A stretch of 64,000 nucleotides of DNA from Clostridiales bacterium (GTDB taxonomy: Bacteria > Bacillota > Clostridia > Oscillospirales > Oscillospiraceae). The translations under genes and the position numbers were made by a program. The first letter of the stretch is position 1; each line of letters begins with the position of its first letter. Of this stretch, positions 1-7,868 are shown in pieces. Below the pieces are notes generated by a model. The model was not told the origin of the DNA. It did not search any database and was given only the letters and a program-made list of their open reading frames with translations. Location: assembly GCA_902362775.1 (NCBI GenBank), contig CABIXV010000001.1:388654-452653 (forward strand), in the 5' to 3' direction.

Positions 1-2672
1 GCACGGGTCAGGGTGCTGCCGGGGGCGAACTCCCGGTCGGACACACCGGACATCAGGCCGTTGTCCAGAGCGTAGTCCACCGCCTCATGGTACCAGGCGT
101 CCTCGTCCACATCCCGGAAGCCGGCGGCGGGGCAGGTATCCTGGTGGTCGATCTCCACGAAGGAGGCCTCAATGGTCACCTTGGACCGGGGCATCTTGAA
201 GGTATACTTGCCGTCGCCCTTGTCGGTCAGCTTGATCTCGTCCCCGTTCTTGTCGGTGACGGTCAGCTCGTCCAGCTCATAGCCCTCGTCGGGCTTGACG
301 GTGATGGTCACCGTCCGGCCGCTGGAGGCGCTCTTGGGGGACACGGTCACACTGCCGTTGTCAATGTTCTTGTCCACGCTGATGGAGTAGCTGCTGGAGC
401 CGCCTCCGCCGCCGCTGCCACCGCCAGTATAGGTCCACTGGGCTACCAAGGTCACATCTTTGGTCACCTGATATTCCTTCTGCTCGATCTTTGTGCCATC
501 CTCATACCAGCCCTGGAATGTATAGCTCCCACTGCGTGTTGGGGTGGGCAGGGTGATGGTTTGATTCGCCTCCACCATCTGGGTAGGCACAGCGTTGCCG
601 CCGTTGCTGTCAAAGGTAACCGTAAACACCGCATCCGTTTTCAGATTATCCGTGTAAGTTACATCAGGCTGTATGGACACATTGACCGGGGTCTTGTTAT
701 CCTTACCAGGCTCGCCCAAAACAACGGGCCCGTATGGAGTTTCTTCTGCAGCCCCGCTGTCAACAGCGTTATTTTCGCTAAAGACACAGCCCTCTATTGT
801 CACGCCGTCCAGAGAGGCGCCATTCGTGGCATAACTACCGTCGTCACGGGCTTTGATGTGGAGCGCGGTGCCGCGATTGGCACCGTTTCCGGTAAAGGTA
901 CAGCCTGTAAAGGCGATGTCCTCATATGTGCCGTACTTCAGGTTCAGGTCCACGCCGCACATCCAGGTGGAGAAGGTTTCACTTACCTGCTCCGCGTCAT
1001 CGCCATTGTTCAAGAACTTACAATCAGTAAACGAAGAATCGGTCAGCTTTTCAAGGTAGACGCCCTTGATATAGCAGTCCTGGATGGTCAAATCATTCGC
1101 GGTGATGGAGAGAGGCTTGTCATTGGTTGTACTGCTGCTGAAATACAGGCCATAGTCAAATCCCTGGATGGTCACGTTGTTCAGCTTCAAGTCGCCAACA
1201 CCGTAGGCCATGTTATAGGTGCCCAACCCCATATAGGGCGCAGCCATGATCTCACTGGCCACATAGTCTTCGTTGGTAGTTTTGCCAGCCACAATCAGAT
1301 TCTGGATGGTGAGGGAATCCAGATCCGCTGTGATCTGCAGCGCCGCGCAGTCCTTCGCCGTCAGGGTGTTGTCCTTCCCGTCGATGACGACCGCCTTATT
1401 GATTTTAAGAGACTCAGTAATCTCCACTGGTTTCAGCAGAGTGATGATATCACCGTCCTTGGCGGCCTCCACGGCGGCCGCTAAAGTGGTGTAACCTACA
1501 TTGCCGATGGAAGCTTCGGCTTTTTCCTCATCAACAATGACCTTGCCGCTTTCGTCCTGAGTGGTGCCCTCAGGAAGATAGCCGCTCACATCTGCCTTAC
1601 CGCCGTCGGCATTCTGGAAAGTGCCGCCGGTGACGGTAATATTGTCTGCGGAGCCGTCCAGGTTCTTCTTACCTACGATGGTACCACCGGAAATAGCAGC
1701 TTGACTCTGTGCTCCCACCTTAACAGCCGCCGAACTATAGCTGGTAGTTTCGATGGTGCCGCCAGTGATGTTGACAGTATTATTATAGTCGGCGCTTATG
1801 CCATAGGCTCCAGATTTGATGCTGCCTCCTTCCACATTCAGTATGGTGGTACCTTTTACAGCGATACCAGTGCCTTTGGTCTCGATCTCGGCCTCGCCGC
1901 CAATGTTCACAGTCAGCGCATAGTCGGTGAGGATACCAGTCCCAGTCGAAGTCATCTTGCCGCCGGTCATATTAAACACGATGCTCTCCGGGTCAGTGGA
2001 ACCGCTACTGCTGACAAAGGCAGTATTAGAACCATCGTTTTCGATTAGGCCTCCGGTGATCTTGACTACGGTACCCTTGCCGCGGATGGCAAGGGTAGAA
2101 TAGCTCTGACTTTTCATCGTACCGCCGTTGATGGTAACAGTCGTATTTTGGGCAGAAGTATAAATGTCCAGAGCATCCTCTATCGCAGTGATCGTACCGC
2201 CATTCATGGTAAAGCTGCTTCCCTTCCCCTTCAGCTGTAGGGGGTAGCTGCTGGAAGCGTCCTTGATCTCAATTTTGCCGGTGCCAGCCTCAGAGCTATC
2301 TTCCAGCGTCAGAGATCCGCCATTGACCGTGATAAGGAAATAATTAGAGGCATTATAGGTGCTGGTGATACTATAGCCGTTCAGGTCCAGCACGACGGTC
2401 GTACCGCTGGCGACAGTCCAGTCCTGTTCCCCACTCACTTCAATGCTTTCGGTCAGTTTGATATTGCCGCCGCTGGTCAGAGCGGCGCCCAGGGCCTCCG
2501 CGCCGCTGACCTCAGTCCATCCATCTTCCGTGGTGTCCGGCTCCTGGCCGGACGCCTCTGTGGCCGTGGTCCCGCTGGACTGCGGGTCAACGCTTTCCTC
2601 CAGTGCCGCCGCTGGGAACATTGACAGCACCATAATCATCGCCATCAATGTGGACAACAGCTTTTTCTTCAT
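1..2672 (-). CDS. SLH-anchored beta-helix surface protein (C-terminus cut by window edge)
   Basis: The minus strand is open from an ATG at 2672 to the window edge, about 890 codons, with AGGAGG ten bases upstream. The protein starts with a lysine-rich signal peptide (residues 1-23, ending near FPAAA). From about 60 to 560 it has many short NGG/TGG turns such as TINGGTMKS and VNITGGTIE, typical of right-handed parallel beta-helix surface proteins. Around 684-744 is an InlB/Flg_new-type repeat (TFDSNGG ... GWYEDG ... LVAQW), then a Gly/Ser linker, then a repeat rich in VTVSPKSASSG-like strands. From about 838 an S-layer homology domain begins (FRDVDEDAWYHEAVDYA). It is therefore exported and probably bound non-covalently to cell-wall polymer. 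The ligand is unknown; adhesion is only a guess. Transcription appears to depend on the invertible promoter segment upstream. Confidence 0.9.
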   Translation of the reverse strand, partial: MKKKLLSTLMAMIMVLSMFPAAALEESVDPQSSGTTATEASGQEPDTTEDGWTEVSGAEALGAALTSGGNIKLTESIEVSGEQDWTVASGTTVVLDLNGYSITSTYNASNYFLITVNGGSLTLEDSSEAGTGKIEIKDASSSYPLQLKGKGSSFTMNGGTITAIEDALDIYTSAQNTTVTINGGTMKSQSYSTLAIRGKGTVVKITGGLIENDGSNTAFVSSSGSTDPESIVFNMTGGKMTSTGTGILTDYALTVNIGGEAEIETKGTGIAVKGTTILNVEGGSIKSGAYGISADYNNTVNITGGTIETTSYSSAAVKVGAQSQAAISGGTIVGKKNLDGSADNITVTGGTFQNADGGKADVSGYLPEGTTQDESGKVIVDEEKAEASIGNVGYTTLAAAVEAAKDGDIITLLKPVEITESLKINKAVVIDGKDNTLTAKDCAALQITADLDSLTIQNLIVAGKTTNEDYVASEIMAAPYMGLGTYNMAYGVGDLKLNNVTIQGFDYGLYFSSSTTNDKPLSITANDLTIQDCYIKGVYLEKLTDSSFTDCKFLNNGDDAEQVSETFSTWMCGVDLNLKYGTYEDIAFTGCTFTGNGANRGTALHIKARDDGSYATNGASLDGVTIEGCVFSENNAVDSGAAEETPYGPVVLGEPGKDNKTPVNVSIQPDVTYTDNLKTDAVFTVTFDSNGGNAVPTQMVEANQTITLPTPTRSGSYTFQGWYEDGTKIEQKEYQVTKDVTLVAQWTYTGGGSGGGGGSSSYSISVDKNIDNGSVTVSPKSASSGRTVTITVKPDEGYELDELTVTDKNGDEIKLTDKGDGKYTFKMPRSKVTIEASFVEIDHQDTCPAAGFRDVDEDAWYHEAVDYALDNGLMSGVSDREFAPGSTLTR

Positions 2673-2703
2673 GTTTTTTCTCCTCCTCTTCTGTCCAAAT
2701 TGG

Positions 2704-2723
2704 ACTAAATGATTATTTTGCGG
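2704..2723 (+). repeat. Third copy of the recombinase-site-like repeat
   Basis: This is a degenerate copy of the 20-bp repeats at 2757-2776 and 2996-3015, with core AAATGATTATTTTG. It lies in the leader of the surface-protein gene in the same orientation as the left repeat. It could be a second recombination site or an accessory binding site for the recombinase. Confidence 0.6.
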
Positions 2724-2756
2724 TGACTCTTGCTGTTGACATATGCCTATTGTGTA

Positions 2757-2776
2757 ACAAAATGATTATTTGGTCA
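2757..2776 (+). repeat. Left inverted repeat of putative invertible promoter segment
   Basis: The sequence is ACAAAATGATTATTTGGTCA. It matches the reverse complement of 2996-3015 at 19 of 20 positions. The repeat is itself a dyad (arms around a GATT centre), as expected for a site bound by two recombinase monomers. Confidence 0.8.
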
Positions 2777-2811
2777 CACATCCGCTAACAGAGCCGACCA
2801 TCCATGGCATT

Positions 2812-2840
2812 ATTGTAGCGCACTCCAAAAGAGAATGCAA
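2812..2840 (-). promoter_or_regulatory. Promoter inside invertible segment, facing the SLH gene
   Basis: On the minus strand, TTGCAT (2840-2835) and TACAAT (2817-2812) are separated by exactly 17 bases. Transcription would start near 2805 and give a leader of about 130 bases crossing two repeat copies before the SLH gene start codon. Confidence 0.7.
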
Positions 2841-2995
2841 GTTTAACAGTATAAAAACCGGACCGTATGAGAATTTTTTCTCCGACGGCTTAACTTTCAT
2901 ACACATTTTTCCAATTTTTTCCTTGATTTTCCTTTTCCTCTTTAAGTACGGGAGAAAAATGTCTGACCTAAATCGCTTTCCGGTGGCTTTCCTAT

Positions 2996-3015
2996 TGACA
3001 AAATAATCATTTTGT
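2996..3015 (-). repeat. Right inverted repeat of putative invertible promoter segment
   Basis: Read on the minus strand this is ACAAAATGATTATTTTGTCA. With one flanking base it forms a perfect 8+8 dyad, GACAAAAT-AATC-ATTTTGTC. It ends at the base next to the recombinase stop codon (3016-3018), so the site is physically fused to the recombinase gene. Confidence 0.8.
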
Positions 3016-3861
3016 CTAGCAGACCAGACGGAGCCGGTCCAGGGTTCGGATGTGTTCCGCCCCGGAGGTCAGCAGATAGATGCGCGTCGTTTCGATGCTG
3101 GAGTGGCCCAGCACATCAGCCAGTTTGACGATATCCCCACAGGCCCGGTAAAAGACGGTGGCAAATAGGTGCCGCAGGTTGTGGGGAAAGACCTTGGACG
3201 GCTCCACCCCGGCATGATGGCACAGGTTCTTCATCTCTGACCATATCTGTTTTCTGGACAGGCTTTTGCCGCCGCCGGTGCGAAACACCTCGCCGGAGGC
3301 GATTTTTTCTTTTCGGGCATATTTTAGAAGCTTGCGGCACAGCTTGCCCGGAAGCAGAATGGTGCGGATCTTCCCCTTTAGGGATATCTCGGCCCGGCCG
3401 CTCCGGGCGGCCTCCACGGTGAGATAGCGGACCTCAGACACCCGGACCCCGGTGGCCCCTATGGTTTCCAGTACCAGGGCAAGGCGCTCCCGTCCCAGCA
3501 GGCGGGCCGTTTCGATCAGGTGTTCATACTCCTCCCGCGTCAGCTCCCGGGAAGGGTCACGGAATGCCCGCCGCTGGACACGCAGCGCCTTCACCCGGCA
3601 CTCCTGCCAACCAAAGTAGGAAAAGAAGCTGTTGAGCGCGGACAACATTCCATTTATAGTGGCCGGAGCGTAGCGGCAGGACACCAGATGCTCCTTCCAT
3701 TCGACTGCCTTCTCTCTGGTCACGGCACGTCCGGCCAGCCATAATACAAAGCGGTCTACATTTCGCAGATAGTTTTCGACGGTACCGGGGGCGCGCTCCT
3801 CCTCCCTCAGATGCTCGCCATACCTGGCAATCTGTTCGGCTGTGATTGTGTGAGCATTCAT
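3016..3861 (-). CDS. Tyrosine site-specific recombinase (phase-variation invertase candidate)
   Basis: This 281-residue protein is of the XerC/XerD/phage-integrase family, which cuts and rejoins DNA through a catalytic tyrosine. It has an N-terminal SAM-like core-binding domain (about 5-90) and a catalytic domain. All catalytic residues are visible: Arg140 (TGVRVSE), Lys164 (LKGKIRT), His227-x-x-Arg230 (PHNLRH), His253 (LGHSS) and Tyr262 (TTRIYL). I chose the ATG at 3861 over the upstream one at 3879 because GGGAGGG sits seven bases before it. The gene ends at the right inverted repeat, in the same direction as the surface-protein gene, so its most likely job is inverting the 2757-3015 promoter segment. 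An unrelated integrase role is possible but no other site is seen nearby. Confidence 0.9.
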   Translation of the reverse strand: MNAHTITAEQIARYGEHLREEERAPGTVENYLRNVDRFVLWLAGRAVTREKAVEWKEHLVSCRYAPATINGMLSALNSFFSYFGWQECRVKALRVQRRAFRDPSRELTREEYEHLIETARLLGRERLALVLETIGATGVRVSEVRYLTVEAARSGRAEISLKGKIRTILLPGKLCRKLLKYARKEKIASGEVFRTGGGKSLSRKQIWSEMKNLCHHAGVEPSKVFPHNLRHLFATVFYRACGDIVKLADVLGHSSIETTRIYLLTSGAEHIRTLDRLRLVC

Positions 3862-3912
3862 ACTAAGCCCTCCCATCAAAGTAATATTCCTATTTTAACT
3901 TGATGAGGCGCT

Positions 3913-3942
3913 GTTATACGCTCTTATGTTCCCTTTTGTGAA
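3913..3942 (-). promoter_or_regulatory. Possible promoter for the tyrosine recombinase
   Basis: On the minus strand TTCACA is followed 18 bases later by TATAAC, about 50 bases before the recombinase start. Both hexamers are imperfect, so this is tentative. Confidence 0.35.
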
Positions 3943-3994
3943 GGCTAAAAAGTGATCAGACAGCAGGCTGCCGGCCCTTGCCCGCTCTCAAAAA

Positions 3995-4027
3995 CGCCCC
4001 GCCTTGGCTTTTTGCCAAGGCGGGGCG
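3995..4027. terminator. Strong intrinsic hairpin between recombinase and pyr operon
   Basis: A perfect 14-bp GC-rich stem (CGCCCCGCCTTGGC and its complement) closes a five-base loop. The T-run follows it on the minus strand. It could insulate the recombinase from antisense transcription. No minus-strand gene lies immediately upstream of it. Confidence 0.75.
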
Positions 4028-4087
4028 CTTCTACAAAGCTCTGCGTGCCTGGCGACCTCCCCGCTCCAAATTTAATTGTAAAATCCG

Positions 4088-4116
4088 TTGCGAAATTTTG
4101 CGCCTTCCGCTATAAT
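4088..4116 (+). promoter_or_regulatory. Promoter of the pyr operon
   Basis: TTGCGA (4088-4093) and a perfect TATAAT (4111-4116) are 17 bases apart, 80 bases upstream of pyrC. Confidence 0.75.
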
Positions 4117-4136
4117 TTACAGTTAGATAGATATGC

Positions 4137-4154
4137 GTTTCGGCGCGCCGAAAC
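4137..4154. promoter_or_regulatory. Perfect 18-bp palindrome in pyr leader
   Basis: GTTTCGGCGCGCCGAAAC is a perfect palindrome about 15 bases after the predicted transcription start. It could be a repressor operator or a small RNA hairpin. No PyrR-type binding loop or T-run terminator is evident in the leader. Confidence 0.5.
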
Positions 4155-4195
4155 AACACGGCTGAAAAATAGCTTTTCATTTCCGGAGGGACCTC

Positions 4196-5473
4196 ATGAA
4201 ACTTTTAATCAAAAACGGGCGGGTGGTCCACCCTGTGACCTCCGCCGTCATACTTCAGGATATCCTGATTGAGGACGGAAAGATCGTCCTGATTGAGCGC
4301 GGCCTGGAGGCAGAGGCTGACCAGGTCATCGACGCCTCCGGTCTGGCCGTCTCCCCTGGCCTGGTGGATATGCATGTCCACCTCCGGGACCCCGGCCTCA
4401 CCTATAAGGAGGATATCATCACCGGCTCCAACGCGGCCGCCCGTGGCGGCATCACCGCCATGGCCTGCATGGCCAACACCAGCCCCACAGTGGACTGCCC
4501 CGAACAAGTCCAGTATGTGCTGGACAGGGCCAACCAGGGCTCCGGGGTCCAGATCTTCCCCATCGCCGCCCTGTCCAAAGGGCTCCGCGGGGAGGAGCCC
4601 ACCGATGCCGACGCGCTGAAAAAGGCGGGAGCCATAGCTCTGTCGGATGACGGGAACAATGTGGACAACGCAAATCTCATGCGAGATGTATTGATCCAAG
4701 CCGGCCAGTTGGACATTCCGGTCCTGTGCCACTGCGAGGATACCTCCATGGTGGAGGGGCGGGCAGTGAATGAGGGCAGCGTATCCCGACAGCTTTGGCT
4801 GGAGGGACGGCCCGCCATCGCCGAGGAACTGGTGGTCATGCGGGACGCCATGCTGGCCGAGGAGACCGGGGCCCACGTCCATATCTGCCATGTGTCCACC
4901 GCCCGCAGCGTGGAGATCATCCGAAAGATGAAAAAGAAGGGCATCCACATCACCTGTGAGACCTGCCCCCAATACTTCACCCTCACCGAGGACGAGGTGC
5001 TGGTCCAGGGTTCCCTGGCACGGGTCAACCCGCCCCTGCGCACCGCCCAGGATGTCAAAGGCATCATCGCCGGCCTGAAGGACGGCACCATAGACGCCAT
5101 CGCCACTGACCACGCCCCCCACTCCGCCGAGGAGAAGGCCCGCCCCCTTGTCCGGGCACCCAGCGGCATGATCGGGCTGGAGACCAGTCTGGCCATCACG
5201 CTGACCCAGTTGTACCACACGGGCAAAATGGAGCTGCCTGAGATCATCCGCCGGATGAGTACCAACCCCTCTGACATCCTCCACCTGCCAAAAGGTCGGA
5301 TGTCCCTTGGGGTAGACGGGGACCTAACCATCTTCGACCCCAATGAGGAGTGGACCGTTGATCCGGAGCGGTTCGCTTCCAAGGCCCGGAATACCCCCTT
5401 CGGCGGCTGGAAGGTCAAGGGCCGGGTGAAATATACCATTGTCAAGGGCCGGGTCATCTACCGCCAGGCCTGA
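4196..5473 (+). CDS. pyrC: Dihydroorotase
   Basis: Cytosolic zinc amidohydrolase of 425 residues that interconverts N-carbamoyl-aspartate and dihydroorotate in de novo UMP synthesis. The metal-binding signature DMHVHLRDPG (His60, His62) is present, as is the catalytic-aspartate motif ATDHAPHS near residue 304, and the length is normal for class I dihydroorotase. The start ATG at 4196 follows GGAGGG by five bases. It is the first gene of a run pyrC-pyrF-(zinc ribbon)-pyrK-pyrD in which all genes point the same way with short gaps. The adjacent step enzymes (pyrB, pyrE) are not in the window. Confidence 0.96.
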   Translation: MKLLIKNGRVVHPVTSAVILQDILIEDGKIVLIERGLEAEADQVIDASGLAVSPGLVDMHVHLRDPGLTYKEDIITGSNAAARGGITAMACMANTSPTVDCPEQVQYVLDRANQGSGVQIFPIAALSKGLRGEEPTDADALKKAGAIALSDDGNNVDNANLMRDVLIQAGQLDIPVLCHCEDTSMVEGRAVNEGSVSRQLWLEGRPAIAEELVVMRDAMLAEETGAHVHICHVSTARSVEIIRKMKKKGIHITCETCPQYFTLTEDEVLVQGSLARVNPPLRTAQDVKGIIAGLKDGTIDAIATDHAPHSAEEKARPLVRAPSGMIGLETSLAITLTQLYHTGKMELPEIIRRMSTNPSDILHLPKGRMSLGVDGDLTIFDPNEEWTVDPERFASKARNTPFGGWKVKGRVKYTIVKGRVIYRQA

Positions 5474-5504
5474 GACATCACATAAACAGAGGAGGAAGGA
5501 CGCT

Positions 5505-6428
5505 ATGTCTTTTGACGTATTACAGGATAAGATACGCGCCATGAAAAACCCCACCGTAGCCGGGCTGGACGCCCGGATTGAGTATGTTCCCGAACACATC
5601 CGCCGGGCCGCTTTTGAGGAGCACGGCGTGGGGCTGAAGGGGGCCGCCGAGGCCATCTACCAGTTCAACGCGGGCCTGATCGACGCCCTGTGCGACGTCG
5701 TCCCGGCGGTGAAGCCCCAGTCTGCCTACTACGAGAATCTGGGCTGGCAGGGCATGGAGATGCTGGAGCGGACCATCCGCTACGCCAAGAGCAAGGGGCT
5801 GTTCGTCATCGCTGACATCAAGCGGGGGGACATCGGCTCCACCGCCGCCGCCTACGCCGAGGGCTGGCTGTCCGGGGCCAGCATCGAGGGCCAGCAGTTC
5901 AAGTCCTTTGACGCCGACTGCGTCACCCTGAACGGATATATGGGCTCTGACTCCATCAATCCCTTCCTGAAGGCCGCCAAGGAGGAGGGCAAGTGTGTTT
6001 TTGTCCTGGTCAAGACCTCCAACCCCGGCTCCGGCGAGCTTCAGGACATCGTGGCCGGGGACCGGCTGGTCTACCAGGTAATGGGCGACCTCAACGAGCG
6101 CATCGCCGCCGGCACCGAGGGCAAATACGGCTATACGATGGCTGGGGCCGTCACCGGAGCCACCTACCCCTCTGACATCCGGGCCCTGCGGAAGCGGCTG
6201 GAGCATACCTTCTTCCTGGTCCCCGGTTACGGCGCTCAAGGGGGCACCGCTGACGACGTGCGGTACGCCTTTGACAAATATGGCCACGGGGCCATTGTCA
6301 ACTCCTCCCGTGGCATTATGTGTGCCTGGCAAAAGACTGGTGGGGATGGCCATGATTTCCAGGAGGCCGCCAGAAACGCCGCCATCGCCATGCGGGATGA
6401 TATCAAGCAGTTTGTGACCATCGTTTAA
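5505..6428 (+). CDS. pyrF: Orotidine 5'-phosphate decarboxylase (type 2)
   Basis: A 307-residue enzyme for the last step of UMP synthesis, decarboxylating OMP. The active-site stretch ADIKRGDIGSTAAAYAEGW (Asp-x-Lys-x-x-Asp) is intact. The length of about 300 residues and the DIGST-containing motif mark the longer type 2 subfamily rather than the 230-residue type. The start at 5505 was chosen because GGAGGA lies ten bases before it and the protein start MSFDVLQDKI fits the family; the in-frame upstream codons overlap pyrC. It lies 31 bases after the pyrC stop, in the same operon. Confidence 0.96.
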   Translation: MSFDVLQDKIRAMKNPTVAGLDARIEYVPEHIRRAAFEEHGVGLKGAAEAIYQFNAGLIDALCDVVPAVKPQSAYYENLGWQGMEMLERTIRYAKSKGLFVIADIKRGDIGSTAAAYAEGWLSGASIEGQQFKSFDADCVTLNGYMGSDSINPFLKAAKEEGKCVFVLVKTSNPGSGELQDIVAGDRLVYQVMGDLNERIAAGTEGKYGYTMAGAVTGATYPSDIRALRKRLEHTFFLVPGYGAQGGTADDVRYAFDKYGHGAIVNSSRGIMCAWQKTGGDGHDFQEAARNAAIAMRDDIKQFVTIV

Positions 6429-6478
6429 CGGGAGAGACGGAGGACCCCGCCCCGGTGCGGGAACAAGGAGGCGGTATC

Positions 6479-7045
6479 ATGGCAAATTGTGTCCTATGCG
6501 GCCAGAAGCTGGGTATGTTCGACAAGGTAAAGATAGACTTTCATAACACCAAGCAGTCTGTGTGCTCGGACTGTGCCAATCGGCTGGACAATACCGTAGG
6601 GCCGGACCGGGCGGAGCTGTTCCGCCAAATTTTGGATTCCCCCTATTTGGAAAACGGGGAGGACATCCGCGCCGACATCAACACTGGCAAGCCCTGCCCT
6701 GCCTGCGGTGCCATCCTCCACCGGAAACTGCGGAATTTCTCCATCGGCTCCGACGGGTACGGCGGGCTCTCCTCTTTGGGTCTGCCCAGCTATGAGGTGG
6801 ACCTGTACGCCTGCCCCCAGTGCGGCAAGGTGGAGCTGTACACCGCCGCCCCTGGCGCCTGGGCCGCGCTGACCGACCAGCCGGAAGCGGAGCAGGTCAC
6901 CTGCCCCGACTGCGGGACCCGCCACAGCCCCCTGATCGGCTGTCCCAGCTGCGCTGTGCGTCAGGCTGGATTGGGCCGGACTTTCCCCCAGGAGGAGAAG
7001 CAGTCTACCAGCAAGAGGTCCAAAAAGGTCCCCTGGGAGAAGTGA
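6479..7045 (+). CDS. Multi-zinc-ribbon protein of unknown function
   Basis: A 188-residue cytosolic protein that I do not recognise as a named family. It contains several CxxC pairs: CVLCG and CSDC in the first 40 residues, CPACG near 73, CPQCG near 115, and CPDCG and CPSC near the C-terminus, consistent with up to three zinc ribbons. The C-terminus is lysine-rich. The start ATG at 6479 follows an AAGGAGG-like site. It lies within the pyr operon between pyrF and pyrK with no internal terminator, so it is probably co-transcribed with them. Whether it acts in pyrimidine metabolism cannot be told from sequence. Confidence 0.75.
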   Translation: MANCVLCGQKLGMFDKVKIDFHNTKQSVCSDCANRLDNTVGPDRAELFRQILDSPYLENGEDIRADINTGKPCPACGAILHRKLRNFSIGSDGYGGLSSLGLPSYEVDLYACPQCGKVELYTAAPGAWAALTDQPEAEQVTCPDCGTRHSPLIGCPSCAVRQAGLGRTFPQEEKQSTSKRSKKVPWEK

Positions 7046-7085
7046 CTATCCCTTTTCCCGGTTCAACACAGTATAGAAAGCAGAG

Positions 7086-7868
7086 ATGTCTATGAAAGTA
7101 GAACGAGAATGTAAGATTGTGTCCAAGGAGCAGGTGGGTGATGCCGTCTATATGACACTGGAGGTGGGAGACATGATCCGCGCCTCCTTCCGGGCCCCCG
7201 GTCAGTTCGTCCATATCCGGTGTGGGGAGGGGCTGCTGCTGCGGCGGCCCATCTCGGTGTGCTCCTGTATGGAGGACGAGCCCGACGACCTGTTGTCCAT
7301 CGTCTTTGAGGTCCGGGGAGAGGGGACCCGGTGGCTGGCCGGCCGGGAGCTGGGGGACAGTCTGGATGTGCTGGGTCTGGCGGGCAACGGCTTTGATCTG
7401 AAGCCGGAGGGCCGCTACCTCCTGGTGGGTGGCGGCATCGGCATCCCGCCTATGTTGGGCTGCGCCCAGTACACCGGGGGAAGGGCCACCGCCATCCTGG
7501 GAGGCCGCTCCCGGGACAAGATTATTTTAGAGGATTTCTTCCGGGAGGACTGCGCCAAGGTTCTGTGCGCCACTGATGACGGCTCTCTGGGACATCACGG
7601 CTTTGTGGACGCCCTGGTCCGCCGGGAGCTGTCTGAGGACAGGGGCTATGACGGAGTGCTGGCCTGCGGCCCCAAGCCCATGCTGCGGAACGTGGCGAAG
7701 GTAGCGGAGGAGTTTGGCATCCCCTGCCAGGTGTCTATGGAGGAGCGGATGGGCTGCGGCGTGGGGGCCTGTCTGGTGTGCGCCTGCGACATGGCCGACG
7801 GCAGCCGGAAGCATGTATGCAAGGACGGCCCGGTATTTGATTCCAGGGAGGTAGACTGGGATGCCTGA
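7086..7868 (+). CDS. pyrK: Dihydroorotate dehydrogenase B, electron-transfer subunit
   Basis: A 260-residue FAD and 2Fe-2S protein that passes electrons from PyrD to NAD+. The N-terminal half is an FAD-binding barrel with RPISVCS. The middle holds the NAD-binding GGGIGIPPM segment. The C-terminal cluster ligands are visible as C-x4-C-x2-C-x11-C in GCGVGACLVC ... KHVC. It overlaps pyrD by eight bases, suggesting coupled translation of the two subunits. The ribosome site before 7086 is weak, and an ATG two codons later is a possible alternative start. Confidence 0.95.
   Translation: MSMKVERECKIVSKEQVGDAVYMTLEVGDMIRASFRAPGQFVHIRCGEGLLLRRPISVCSCMEDEPDDLLSIVFEVRGEGTRWLAGRELGDSLDVLGLAGNGFDLKPEGRYLLVGGGIGIPPMLGCAQYTGGRATAILGGRSRDKIILEDFFREDCAKVLCATDDGSLGHHGFVDALVRRELSEDRGYDGVLACGPKPMLRNVAKVAEEFGIPCQVSMEERMGCGVGACLVCACDMADGSRKHVCKDGPVFDSREVDWDA

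Larger units (their letters stand above)
2757..3015. other. Putative phase-variable invertible DNA segment
   Basis: A 259-bp AT-rich segment lies between a surface-protein gene and a tyrosine recombinase gene and is bounded by inverted 20-bp repeats (19/20 identity). It holds one good sigma-70 promoter, which points at the surface-protein gene. Inversion would turn this promoter toward the 3' end of the recombinase gene. Gene order and site structure match known DNA-inversion switches. The inversion itself is inferred, not observed. Confidence 0.75.

Noticed and set aside
87-1484. 465-codon plus-strand frame opposite the SLH protein
   Set aside because: It is the shadow of the minus-strand surface-protein gene, with no ribosome site and repetitive composition mirroring the beta-helix repeats.
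4137-4154. PyrR-type attenuation of the pyr operon
   Set aside because: The leader is short, lacks a recognisable PyrR-binding loop and has no terminator with a T-run on the plus strand after the promoter.
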